Assembly (NCBI GenBank): GCA_028817635.1
Contig: JAPPPH010000441.1
Location: 1 to 6,903, forward strand
Length of the DNA: 6,903 nt
Direction: 5' to 3'
Source: Verrucomicrobiales bacterium
Lineage (GTDB): Bacteria; Verrucomicrobiota; Verrucomicrobiia; Limisphaerales; UBA1096
Under the pieces are notes generated by a model. The model searched no databases. It was not told where the DNA came from and saw nothing but the letters and a program-made list of their open reading frames with translations. Shown one piece after another: positions 1-5,961 of this stretch. How positions within the stretch are numbered: the stretch's first letter is position 1; each line of letters begins with the position of its first letter. A program made the translations under genes and the position numbers.

Positions 1-156
1 TGGAAGGAGTTTGTACTCTTTATTTGCGTCGCCCTCTACAGACATCGGTTTTGGATTTTCCTCTTTAGCGTTCTGGATAAATTTACCGTGAAGGTCTCCT
101 ACAAATCTGCTCGTTACCGAGAGTATGAAGGGGCGTGGGAACTGCTTGATAAGTGA
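1..156 (+). CDS. C-terminal fragment of an unrecognised, possibly membrane-associated protein
   Basis: An open frame enters from the left edge at base 1 and ends at TGA 154-156, giving 51 residues; the start lies outside the window. Residues 4-25 are rich in Phe, Leu, Ile and Val, interrupted by a short basic stretch (RHR), which could be the end of a membrane segment or a buried amphipathic region. The tail (residues 37-51) is charged and ends in EYEGAWELLDK. I do not recognise the family. The DNA is clearly AT-richer than the genes to the right and uses more A/T-ending codons (ttt, aaa, gat), so it may come from a different source. The absence of stops and the plausible composition support it as real coding sequence, but the fragment is short. 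Confidence 0.5.
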   Translation, partial: WKEFVLFICVALYRHRFWIFLFSVLDKFTVKVSYKSARYREYEGAWELLDK

Positions 157-174
157 GATCCAATCTTAGCCGTT

Positions 175-194
175 TCTGCCCGCATCTGCCCGCA
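175..194. repeat. Two tandem copies of a 10-bp unit
   Basis: TCTGCCCGCA occurs twice head to tail, at 175-184 and 185-194, between the end of the left-edge gene and the 3' end of the tRNA-Ser gene. The match is exact. With only two copies it could be a chance duplication, a binding-site pair or a scar at an insertion junction. The rest of the 157-227 spacer is AT-rich; I see no convincing terminator or promoter in it. Confidence 0.6.
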
Positions 195-227
195 CAAATC
201 AAAATTTAATTATTTCCCTTTAAAATG

Positions 228-317
228 TGGCGGTTGGAGAGGGATTCGAACCCCCGGTGCGATTGCTCGCACAACGCTTTTCGAGAGCGCCCCGTTCGAC
301 CACTCCGGCACCCAACC
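228..317 (-). tRNA. tRNA-Ser (anticodon CGA)
   Basis: On the minus strand the gene folds as a class II tRNA. The acceptor stem pairs 317-311 (GGTTGGG) with 238-232 (TCCAACC), including one G-T pair. The anticodon stem and loop span 290-274, with loop CTCGAAA and anticodon CGA at 283-281, which reads the serine codon UCG. A long variable arm (GTGCGAGCAATCGCAC) is the hallmark of tRNA-Ser. The T arm has the expected GGTTCGAATCC core. The discriminator is G at 231 and the CCA tail is encoded at 230-228, so the mature 3' end is genomic. It lies 36 bases downstream of the amidohydrolase gene on the same strand, so read-through from that operon is possible. Its 3' end faces a region of lower GC. 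Confidence 0.97.
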
Positions 318-353
318 TGCGGGCCAGACATCTTGGGCAATTCCCGTCCCGGT

Positions 354-1322
354 TCAAGCCAATTGATAAAACCGAACGGCGTTGTCGTGAAATAGTTTCC
401 GCTGATGCTCCACCGGTCGATTGGAGACGATCTCTTTCAGGGCGTTGACCCATTGGTCAAACCTCGCGCCGAGTAGGCAGACCGGCCAGTCTCCACCAAA
501 CATCACGCGTTCGGGGCCGAAGCGGTCGAGGCATTGATTGACGACCGGCGCGAGTTGGTCGGTCGTCCAGTCAGGGGTGGCGTGGGCGACGATGCCGGAG
601 ATTTTGCAGATGGTGTTGGGTTGATCAGCCAGCTTGGCCATGGCTGTGGTCCACGGCTTGGCCTCGTGGCTCGGCTTGGCGCCTCCACGTTGATTCTCCG
701 GCAGGAAGGCCTTGGGGTCCGCGGTGCCGCAGTGGTCGATGACGAACCGTGTGTCGGGGCAGCGCTTGACCAATTCGAGTGCATCGTTCAACTGGGTCGG
801 TTGGATGGTGATTTCAAAATGTTTGCCGAGCTTGCCAAGCAGTTGCACGGACTTGATGAACTGCGGTTGCAGACAAAAGCCGTCCGGCGTGGATTCCATC
901 AGGCGGCGCAGACCCTTGATGTGTCGGTTGTCGCGGTACGGGGTGATGTAGGCAGCGAAGCCGTCATTCTCGGGTCGGCCGGAAATGACGCCGGCGACGG
1001 TTGGGTAACGCGGATCTTTCGAAATCTCGGTGACAAACTTGGCCTCGTCGTTGTGTTGTTCCGGGATGACATCGACCTCGAGGTAGACTGCCTTGACGAC
1101 ATTCAGCCCCTTGGTGGCAGCGAGATAATCGGCCAAGTGGAAACTGCGCTTGAGTACCGGCGGGGCTTCGTCCATCCACGCGAGCTTGAAGCGGTCGAGA
1201 TTCCACAGGTGCTGATGAGTGTCGACGATGGGGAGTTGTTCGTTGCTGCTACGGTTTAACGAGGCACAGCCTGCGGTGGCGGCAGCCGTGGCGGATGTGG
1301 CGATGAATTGTCGGCGATTCAT
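354..1322 (-). CDS. Amidohydrolase-2 / COG3618 TIM-barrel hydrolase, sugar-lactonase-like, predicted Tat-exported lipoprotein
   Basis: A 322-residue protein of the amidohydrolase-2 family (COG3618), which includes L-fuconolactonase and L-rhamnono-lactonase-type enzymes. Visible metal and active-site motifs are DTHQHLW (H36, H38), VIDHCG (H197) and FGGDWPV (D278), in the usual order along the barrel. The N-terminus MNRRQFIATS carries a twin-arginine motif (R3, R4), a short Ala/Thr-rich segment and a lipobox-like TAGC with Cys19, so export by Tat and lipid anchoring are likely; this would place the enzyme outside the cytoplasmic membrane. It is the last gene of the minus-strand operon, 15 bases after the symporter. 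The start is the ATG opening the signal peptide; the leader is A-rich without a Shine-Dalgarno sequence. Residues 213-224 contain a doubled EAKP/GAKP segment encoded by repeats of CGGCTTGGC. The family is firm. The lactone substrate is inferred from the dehydratase in the same operon and could instead be another sugar or aromatic lactone. Confidence 0.88.
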   Translation of the reverse strand: MNRRQFIATSATAAATAGCASLNRSSNEQLPIVDTHQHLWNLDRFKLAWMDEAPPVLKRSFHLADYLAATKGLNVVKAVYLEVDVIPEQHNDEAKFVTEISKDPRYPTVAGVISGRPENDGFAAYITPYRDNRHIKGLRRLMESTPDGFCLQPQFIKSVQLLGKLGKHFEITIQPTQLNDALELVKRCPDTRFVIDHCGTADPKAFLPENQRGGAKPSHEAKPWTTAMAKLADQPNTICKISGIVAHATPDWTTDQLAPVVNQCLDRFGPERVMFGGDWPVCLLGARFDQWVNALKEIVSNRPVEHQRKLFHDNAVRFYQLA

Positions 1323-1337
1323 GGTTTTGTTTTTTGT

Positions 1338-3041
1338 TTAAATGAAAATGACGAAGCCAAGGAACAAGCCAAGCGCGAGCACGGCGAGGCCAAGCGCGAG
1401 CGGCAACGTGCCAGTGTCCTCCGCTTGGCCAAGCGCATCCGGGCTTTGCCAAAACAGCGGGCTGGTTTCGCGACCGCGGATGAGCGTGGTGATGCCCATG
1501 GCCAGGGCAGTAACCAAAAACGTGAGCGGGCCGGTGGCGTTTCCGTCCATCAAAGCCGAAGGCAGCAGGGTGGTGGTGTCGTCGAACGACTTCGCGGCAA
1601 AGGCGTAAAGCCCGAATCCGACCCCGGCGATCAGCCCGACGAGTGCCGAGCTGCGATGTGCCCTCGTGAATGAGCCAAGCAGGTAAACCACCAGCAGCGG
1701 CACGACGAAGCTGCCGACCACCTTGAGATAAAAATCGATCATTCCACCGGAAAGCAGGGCGGGGATGTAAAGAAACGAGCCAAAAATGATGACCGGCGTA
1801 AGCCAGCGTCCCACGGCGAGGTAGTGTGCGTCGTCGCGATCCGGAGCGATCAACCGCCGATACACATCTCGCGTGAGCAAAGCCGACAGGGTCGAGCCGA
1901 TCGAGGCGTAAGTGGAAAACGCGGCGGCCATCACACCGGCAACGATCAGGCCCTTCAAGCCTGCGGAGGTGAGGTCACGCACCATGACCGGGAAGATGGC
2001 GTCCTTCGACCGAATGCTCTCGTCCACCGGTAACGAACCGATGTCCGGGAAAAGCGCGCGGCCAAACAGGCCAAGCGATTGCGCAAGGAAGGTTGCCCCA
2101 ATCAAAACCATTCCGGCAAAGGCGACCGATTGCTTGAGGTGCCGCTCGTTGCGCGCGCCGAGAAGTCGCATCGACTGCGTGTGGTTGACGATGGAGTAGG
2201 CCAAGCCGGCGAGGATCAAACTCAGGCAGGCAAGCCAGGCGGGACTGCGGTGGACGATTTGTTTTGTGGCCTCGTCGTGTGTGCCGCCCAAGCGCAGGTG
2301 TTTTTCAATCTCCGCTTGGCCAAGCGCGGTGGCGTCCGTCCGGGTGATGACGTCGCTGCCGGTGTGCATCATCTGTTGCTCAAGTTCGGCGGACTCGGCA
2401 GCGAGCTTGGCCTGCAAGCCGCTCCAGCCTCCGACCTCTTCGGCGACGATGAAAAAGAAAACCACCGTCGCGAGGATCATGACGATGGATTGAAGGGAGT
2501 CGGTGATGGCGACCATCTTGAGCCCGCCTGCCATCGTGTAAAACGTCGCCAGGACCGCGATGCACGCGACCACCGTCCAAGCCGTGGCATCGCCCCAGCC
2601 GCAGACTATTTTCAATGTGAGAAAGTTGGTGGTGCTGATCATCCCGAGGATGACCGTGCGATAAAGCACCTGCACGAGCACACTGGTGACACGGGCGGAA
2701 AGCCCGAACCGCGACTCGAGATACTCGGCATTGGTGTACATGCCGGAGCGGTACATCGGCAGGATAATGCCGTGCGCGAGCAGCAGCCAACCGCCGATGC
2801 AGCCGACCCAGTTGATCAGGTAAAACTTCACGCCGCCGCCGTAAGTTGCGCCGGAGTCGACTACCAAGTCGGTGGAGTCGACCAGCGTGGCGTAGAGCGA
2901 CAGGCCGACGATCCACCACGGCAGAGTGCGCCCGGCCAGAAACCAATCCTTGCTGTCCCTCGTGCAGCCGCTCTTGAGCAGGGCATACAGGATCACCGGC
3001 CCGTTGAGGGCCAACACGATGATCCAGTCGATGGCGGTCAT
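1338..3041 (-). CDS. Sodium:solute symporter (SSS family) transporter
   Basis: A 567-residue, strongly hydrophobic protein with many membrane helices, a usual size for the SSS family, which imports sugars, organic acids and similar solutes with sodium. Family hallmarks are FLAGRTLPWW (34-43) after the first helix, the GG..MVAITDSLQSIVM signature (172-188) and the helix with AAAFSTYASIGSTLSALLTRD (372-392), whose Ser/Thr residues correspond to the sodium-site region. A long soluble loop lies at about 205-265. The peptide ALGQAE occurs twice, at 239-244 and 536-541, both times encoded by the palindrome GCTTGGCCAAGC and both times in an extramembrane segment. The last helix holds a 7-residue repeat (LALGLAV, LALGLFL). 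The gene sits between the dehydratase (25 bases upstream) and the amidohydrolase (15 bases downstream), so its substrate is probably the sugar acid or lactone they process. The ATG start opens a typical N-terminal helix; no Shine-Dalgarno sequence is seen. Confidence 0.93.
   Translation of the reverse strand: MTAIDWIIVLALNGPVILYALLKSGCTRDSKDWFLAGRTLPWWIVGLSLYATLVDSTDLVVDSGATYGGGVKFYLINWVGCIGGWLLLAHGIILPMYRSGMYTNAEYLESRFGLSARVTSVLVQVLYRTVILGMISTTNFLTLKIVCGWGDATAWTVVACIAVLATFYTMAGGLKMVAITDSLQSIVMILATVVFFFIVAEEVGGWSGLQAKLAAESAELEQQMMHTGSDVITRTDATALGQAEIEKHLRLGGTHDEATKQIVHRSPAWLACLSLILAGLAYSIVNHTQSMRLLGARNERHLKQSVAFAGMVLIGATFLAQSLGLFGRALFPDIGSLPVDESIRSKDAIFPVMVRDLTSAGLKGLIVAGVMAAAFSTYASIGSTLSALLTRDVYRRLIAPDRDDAHYLAVGRWLTPVIIFGSFLYIPALLSGGMIDFYLKVVGSFVVPLLVVYLLGSFTRAHRSSALVGLIAGVGFGLYAFAAKSFDDTTTLLPSALMDGNATGPLTFLVTALAMGITTLIRGRETSPLFWQSPDALGQAEDTGTLPLALGLAVLALGLFLGFVIFI
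1368..1401. repeat. 13-bp direct repeat with 21-bp period inside the symporter gene
   Basis: GCCAAGCGCGAGC occurs at 1368-1380 and again at 1389-1401. The 21-base period equals seven codons and gives the repeated LALGL in the symporter's last membrane helix. Each unit contains a half-site of the palindrome GCTTGGCCAAGC, and a perfect copy of that palindrome follows at 1423-1434. Confidence 0.7.
1423..1434. repeat. Iterated palindrome GCTTGGCCAAGC, copy 1 (symporter, C-terminal loop)
   Basis: A perfect 12-bp palindrome, extending to 14 bp (C1422-G1435). On the coding strand it reads as codons for ALGQA in the extramembrane segment before the last helix of the symporter. It shares the flank TCC on the left and GC on the right with the copy at 2314-2325. 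Confidence 0.8.
2314..2325. repeat. Iterated palindrome GCTTGGCCAAGC, copy 2 (symporter, central loop)
   Basis: A perfect 12-bp palindrome, 14 bp with its flanks (2313-2326). It lies in the same gene and the same codon frame as copy 1 and again encodes ALGQAE, here in the long soluble loop of the symporter. Confidence 0.8.
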
Positions 3042-3066
3042 GATTGCAGGGAGCGCTTGACCAAAG

Positions 3067-4236
3067 TCAGTCGTTGAAGATTTTCTCGTTTACCGTGACG
3101 CCCAGCCCCGGTTTGTCCGGTGCGCCGACACGGCCGTTTTTCGGCTGGAGTTCGTCGTGGAAAATTGGCTCCACCTCTGCGTCCGGCAGCGCGTCCCAGC
3201 ACGGCAGCGGAAAATATTCGATCATCGGGATGACCGTTTCGGCGAGTGCGAAATGGATGTGCGTCGGCCCGTAGGCGTGTGGGATCACGGTGATGCCCGC
3301 AGCCAGCGCAAGGGAGCAAATGCGTCGTCCCTCCGACAAACCACCGCAACGGCGCAGGTCCGGCTGAATGATGTCCATCGCCTCTTTTTCAATAATCTGC
3401 TCGAAGCCGAACCGGGTGTATTCGTGCTCGCCGCCGGAGACCGGGATATCCGTCTCCTGCCGCAACTTGGCATAGCTGTTGAGGTCGTCGGGGAGGAATG
3501 CCTCCTCGATCCACGCGAGCCGGTACGGTTCAAGGCGCTTAACCATTTTTTTCGCATAGAGAAAATCCCAGCCCATGTAGGCGTCGGCCATGATCTCGAT
3601 GTCGTCGCCGACCGCATCGCGCACGTTGGCGATGTGTTCCTCGTTGGCTCGCATGCCGTCGATGCCGTGGCCGGGCCCGTAGGGGAAACGCATTTTCATC
3701 GCCTTGTACCCCTCCGCAACATAGGCCTTGGCCTCGGCCGTGACCTTGTCCGCGCCAACCGGGTGCAGTGCCGAGGCGTACACGGGGATGTCCGGCTGCA
3801 CCGGGCCGCCAAGAAGTTGGTAGACCGGCTTGTTGGCCGCCTTGCCGGCGAGATCCCACAGGGCGAGGTCGATCGCGCTGAGCGCCTGAAGCGCCACGCC
3901 CTTGCGACCGTACGGTAGTGTGGCACGGAAAAGCCGATCCCAAAGCCCCTCGATTTCTCCGGCGTCCTGACCGATGAGCAGCCGGCTCATGTGGGTTTCG
4001 ATGATTAACGGGATGGCGCTGCAACCGTCCTCGCACCAGCCGGCGCCGACGAGGCCGTCCTCGGTTTCAATCTCCACAACGGCCATCCCGGAATCCCAAA
4101 ACCACGAACCGCGCGTCTCCTCGAACTGCGGATAAATGTCGAGCGGCGTCACGAGCGGCAGCGTTTTTTCGCGCTCGGCCAAGTGACCCCAGATGGAACG
4201 GTTCGCGTGTCGCGTCCTGACGGAGGTGATTTTCAC
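3067..4236 (-). CDS. Mandelate racemase/enolase-superfamily sugar-acid dehydratase, L-rhamnonate dehydratase-like
   Basis: A 389-residue enolase-superfamily enzyme. The N-terminal cap domain includes TPLDIYPQFEETRGSW (30-45), which resembles the substrate-binding segment of E. coli RhmD with its arginine (R42 here). The barrel carries metal ligands D218 (MADAYMGW), E244 or E245 (WIEEAF) and E270 (SGGEHEY), a His271 where RhmD has His281, and the D293 (QPD)/H320 (IPHAYG) dyad expected for the general base. These fit the RhmD subgroup, which dehydrates L-rhamnonate and related six-carbon acids to 2-keto-3-deoxy acids in the cytoplasm. L-lyxonate, L-mannonate or a similar acid remains possible. 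The start is GTG at 4236-4234: an in-frame TAA lies nine bases before it and the next Met is residue 51. No Shine-Dalgarno sequence is visible. It is the first gene of the minus-strand operon and, unlike the other complete genes here, contains no exact copy of GCTTGGCC. Confidence 0.92.
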   Translation of the reverse strand: MKITSVRTRHANRSIWGHLAEREKTLPLVTPLDIYPQFEETRGSWFWDSGMAVVEIETEDGLVGAGWCEDGCSAIPLIIETHMSRLLIGQDAGEIEGLWDRLFRATLPYGRKGVALQALSAIDLALWDLAGKAANKPVYQLLGGPVQPDIPVYASALHPVGADKVTAEAKAYVAEGYKAMKMRFPYGPGHGIDGMRANEEHIANVRDAVGDDIEIMADAYMGWDFLYAKKMVKRLEPYRLAWIEEAFLPDDLNSYAKLRQETDIPVSGGEHEYTRFGFEQIIEKEAMDIIQPDLRRCGGLSEGRRICSLALAAGITVIPHAYGPTHIHFALAETVIPMIEYFPLPCWDALPDAEVEPIFHDELQPKNGRVGAPDKPGLGVTVNEKIFND

Positions 4237-4342
4237 GCGGCGAAGTTACTGAAAAGCGATGGGAATCCCAGCATGTTTTGTCGCCCAGCGGCCATGCCAA
4301 AAAAGAATTGGCCGTTCCGCTTGGCCAAGCGACCATTCGCGC
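4237..4342. promoter_or_regulatory. Divergent intergenic region with two palindromes
   Basis: This 106-base spacer separates the GTG starts of the dehydratase operon (minus) and the acetyltransferase (plus), so it should carry promoters for both. It holds an 11-bp inverted repeat, TGGGA-A-TCCCA, at 4260-4270, a possible operator, and a perfect copy of the iterated palindrome at 4319-4330. A minus-strand TTGGCA (4300-4295) could be a -35 box, but no good -10 follows at 16-17 bases, so I do not assign promoters. The divergent arrangement is clear; the operator role is inference. Confidence 0.45.
4319..4330. repeat. Iterated palindrome GCTTGGCCAAGC, copy 3 (intergenic)
   Basis: A perfect 12-bp palindrome, 14 bp with flanks (4318-4331), 12 bases before the likely GTG start of the acetyltransferase and outside the coding sequence if that start is right. 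It has the same TCC left flank as copies 1 and 2, so the conserved unit may be slightly longer than the palindrome. RNA from it could form a 5-bp stem with a GGCC loop. Confidence 0.75.
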
Positions 4343-4786
4343 GTGGAGATTCGTGCCCCCCAAACCGATACCGAGTTCGAGGCCTACTTCGAGTTGCGCT
4401 GGCGCATCCTGCGCAAGCCGTGGGGCGAGGCGCGCGGCACGGAGGTGGATGAACTTGAGGACACGGCGACGCACGTCGCGGCATTCGACGAGGCCAGCCG
4501 TCTGGTGGGAGTCGGTAGGTTGCAGCATGTCGAGGCTGCGCTTGGCCAGGTGCGCTACATGGCGGTGGAGCCGGAATGCCGCAGCCGGGGCGTTGGCCAG
4601 GCGATGCTTTTCGAGCTCGAGCGCTTGGCCAAGCGGCAGGGTATGACCGCCATTGTGCTGGACGCCCGCGAGCACGCCGTACGATTTTACCTGAAAAACG
4701 GCTATGTGGTCACCGGCGACAGCTACCTGCTGTTTGGTGAGATCCCGCACAGCAAAATGGAGAAACAACTCAACGGTTCGGCTTGA
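4343..4786 (+). CDS. GNAT family N-acetyltransferase
   Basis: From the GTG at 4343 the product has 147 residues, the usual size of a single GNAT domain, which moves acetyl from acetyl-CoA to an amine. It begins VEIRAPQTDTEFEAYFELR, the typical first strand and helix of the fold. Motif A is RYMAVEPECRSRGVGQAM, with the R-x-x-G-x-G acetyl-CoA loop at R80-G85. Motif B is AREHAVRFYLKNGYV with Tyr116. The substrate cannot be told. An upstream in-frame ATG at 4259 would add 28 residues of low-complexity sequence translated through the intergenic palindrome; I prefer the GTG because the fold starts there. Neither start has a Shine-Dalgarno sequence. The palindrome occurs once in the gene, as the codons for RLAKR (94-98), and half-sites lie at 4540-4547 and 4591-4603. 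The gene diverges from the dehydratase and is followed 39 bases later by the propeller gene. Confidence 0.88.
   Translation: MEIRAPQTDTEFEAYFELRWRILRKPWGEARGTEVDELEDTATHVAAFDEASRLVGVGRLQHVEAALGQVRYMAVEPECRSRGVGQAMLFELERLAKRQGMTAIVLDAREHAVRFYLKNGYVVTGDSYLLFGEIPHSKMEKQLNGSA
4623..4634. repeat. Iterated palindrome GCTTGGCCAAGC, copy 4 (acetyltransferase)
   Basis: A perfect 12-bp palindrome (14 bp with flanks, 4622-4635) within the acetyltransferase gene, read as CGC TTG GCC AAG CGG (RLAKR). This is a different codon frame from the ALGQA copies in the symporter. Confidence 0.8.
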
Positions 4787-4825
4787 TTTTGGCCGCCGCT
4801 TGGTTTGGATTTCGTCCCCGTTTCG

Positions 4826-5944
4826 ATGCCTGAACAGGAGTTAAACACAAAAGCAAGGGACGCGTTGGTCAGCTTGGCCAAGGCGCTGGTAGATCAGGAC
4901 GCAGCGAGCGTGCTGGTCGAGCCGCAGCAAAACGCCGATGGATTTTGGTTTGGCTCGGGCAACCTCATTGAACCGGAGCCGGGACGGTATCTGCTGTGCG
5001 GTCGGTATCGCAATCATGGCGACTCCCGCACCGGAACCGGGGCGGGGGCGCGCGGGCTGGAGTTCGCGATATTCGAGGGCACTACACCGACCGGGCCGTT
5101 CACGAAGATTCGGTCATTTACAAAACAGGATTTGTCGCGCCCGGAAGCGCCGGTGGTTTCGATTGAGGGTGGTAAACTTTTCGTCGGGCCAAGCGGAGTG
5201 GAGATGATTGTCTCGACCGAAAAAGGGATCGCGTATCCCGAGGCGTTGGGTTCGTTTCAAAAACCGGGCACCGGCGTCTGGTCGATCGACCGCATCGGGG
5301 CGGCAAGCATCGAGGCGCTGGACAGTGCAACGATGACCGAGGTGCAATCTTCCGGCGACGGTGCCACGCTGCACGTCAAGGATCCGGTCGTCTTCGATTC
5401 GCCGGCCGGCGGAACGGCACTGATGTTTTGTTCGCACCCCTTTGGCTGGTCGAGTTCCAACACCGGCTTGGCCAAGCGCGGAGAGGGCGAAGGCGAGTTC
5501 GTGTTGCAGACACACTCCGTGCTGGAGCGCGGAGCAACGTGGGACGTCGCCTGTACACGAGTGACCGATCGCTTGGCCGTGCCGCAAGTGGGTTTGTTCG
5601 CTGACTTGCCACCGTTATCGCTGTACTTTTACGATGGGGCCGAGTGCCTGCGTTCGCTAGATGAGAACGCTAAGGCGGTCAAGCGGCCGCGTGGTTACTC
5701 CTGCGAGGAACTCGGCGGCTTGGCCTGGGGCTGGGATGCCGAGTTTCCGAAAATGCAGCGACTGTCGGTGGACTTTCCACTGTTCATCTCCCCGAACGGG
5801 ACCGGTTGCAGTCGCTACGTATCCACGCTGAAAACGCAGGACGGCATCATGGCGACCTGGCAACAGTCCCAGTCCGATCGATCCCAGCCGCTCGTCGGCA
5901 ATTTTCTGGACAGCGCCGCCGTCGAGTCGCAATTGGCCGGCTAA
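4826..5944 (+). CDS. Uncharacterised protein, predicted five-bladed beta-propeller glycosidase-like (GH43/GH32-type fold)
   Basis: A 372-residue protein from the ATG at 4826; a TTG seven codons upstream (4805) is possible but less likely. No signal peptide or membrane segment is visible, so it is probably cytoplasmic. The sequence alternates short strands and turns as in the propeller glycosidases: GFWFGSGNLIE (39-49), YLLCGRYRNHGDSRTG (55-70), LEFAIFEG (78-85), VEMIVSTEKG (125-134), and KDPVVF (185-190), the last resembling the KDP motif with an acidic residue found in GH43/GH32/GH130-type propellers. Later segments (WDVACTR, LYFYDGAE, FPLFISPNGTG) fit further blades. Catalytic residues cannot be assigned. 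LAK at 17-19 and GLAKR at 214-218 are encoded by a near-perfect (4872-4882) and a perfect (5466-5477) copy of the iterated palindrome. The gene is co-directional with the acetyltransferase (39-base gap). I am sure of the gene, moderately of the fold, and not of the function. Confidence 0.8.
   Translation: MPEQELNTKARDALVSLAKALVDQDAASVLVEPQQNADGFWFGSGNLIEPEPGRYLLCGRYRNHGDSRTGTGAGARGLEFAIFEGTTPTGPFTKIRSFTKQDLSRPEAPVVSIEGGKLFVGPSGVEMIVSTEKGIAYPEALGSFQKPGTGVWSIDRIGAASIEALDSATMTEVQSSGDGATLHVKDPVVFDSPAGGTALMFCSHPFGWSSSNTGLAKRGEGEGEFVLQTHSVLERGATWDVACTRVTDRLAVPQVGLFADLPPLSLYFYDGAECLRSLDENAKAVKRPRGYSCEELGGLAWGWDAEFPKMQRLSVDFPLFISPNGTGCSRYVSTLKTQDGIMATWQQSQSDRSQPLVGNFLDSAAVESQLAG
5466..5477. repeat. 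Iterated palindrome GCTTGGCCAAGC, copy 5 (propeller protein)
   Basis: A perfect 12-bp palindrome in the propeller gene, read as GGC TTG GCC AAG CGC (GLAKR) and followed by a Gly/Glu-rich run (GEGEGE) that looks like a surface loop. On the left the extra C of the 14-bp form is replaced by G. Confidence 0.78.
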
Positions 5945-5961
5945 TTCTGTCATTTCATAGC

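Noticed and set aside
318..353. Possible terminator between the operon and the tRNA
   Set aside because: Only a 3-bp GGG/CCC pairing is visible and there is no T tract on the minus strand.
227..448. Short open frames overlapping the tRNA-Ser gene on both strands
   Set aside because: They arise from the structured tRNA and its flank; the plus-strand product is the familiar artefact of translating an antisense tRNA gene.
534..1259. Plus-strand open frame (241 codons) opposite the amidohydrolase
   Set aside because: It lies fully antisense to a gene with clear metal-binding motifs and shows no family motif of its own.
2079..3077. Long plus-strand open frame (332 codons) opposite the symporter
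   Set aside because: It is a shadow of the GC-rich symporter gene; its product is rich in Asp, Gly, His and Arg with no recognisable motif, while the minus strand encodes a clear SSS transporter.
3157..3918. Plus-strand open frame (253 codons) opposite the dehydratase
   Set aside because: Antisense shadow; composition typical of reverse-frame translation of a GC-rich gene.
4259..4342. N-terminal extension of the acetyltransferase from ATG 4259
   Set aside because: The 28 extra residues do not fit the GNAT fold, are translated through the intergenic palindrome and the inverted repeat, and lack a ribosome site.
1422..5478. Reading the repeated palindrome as a CRISPR array or transposon ends
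   Set aside because: Copies are unevenly spaced by hundreds to thousands of bases, mostly lie within codons, and no cas or transposase gene is present.
5114..5587. Minus-strand open frame (157 codons) opposite the propeller gene
   Set aside because: Cys/Arg/His-rich shadow without motifs; the plus-strand frame is longer and protein-like.
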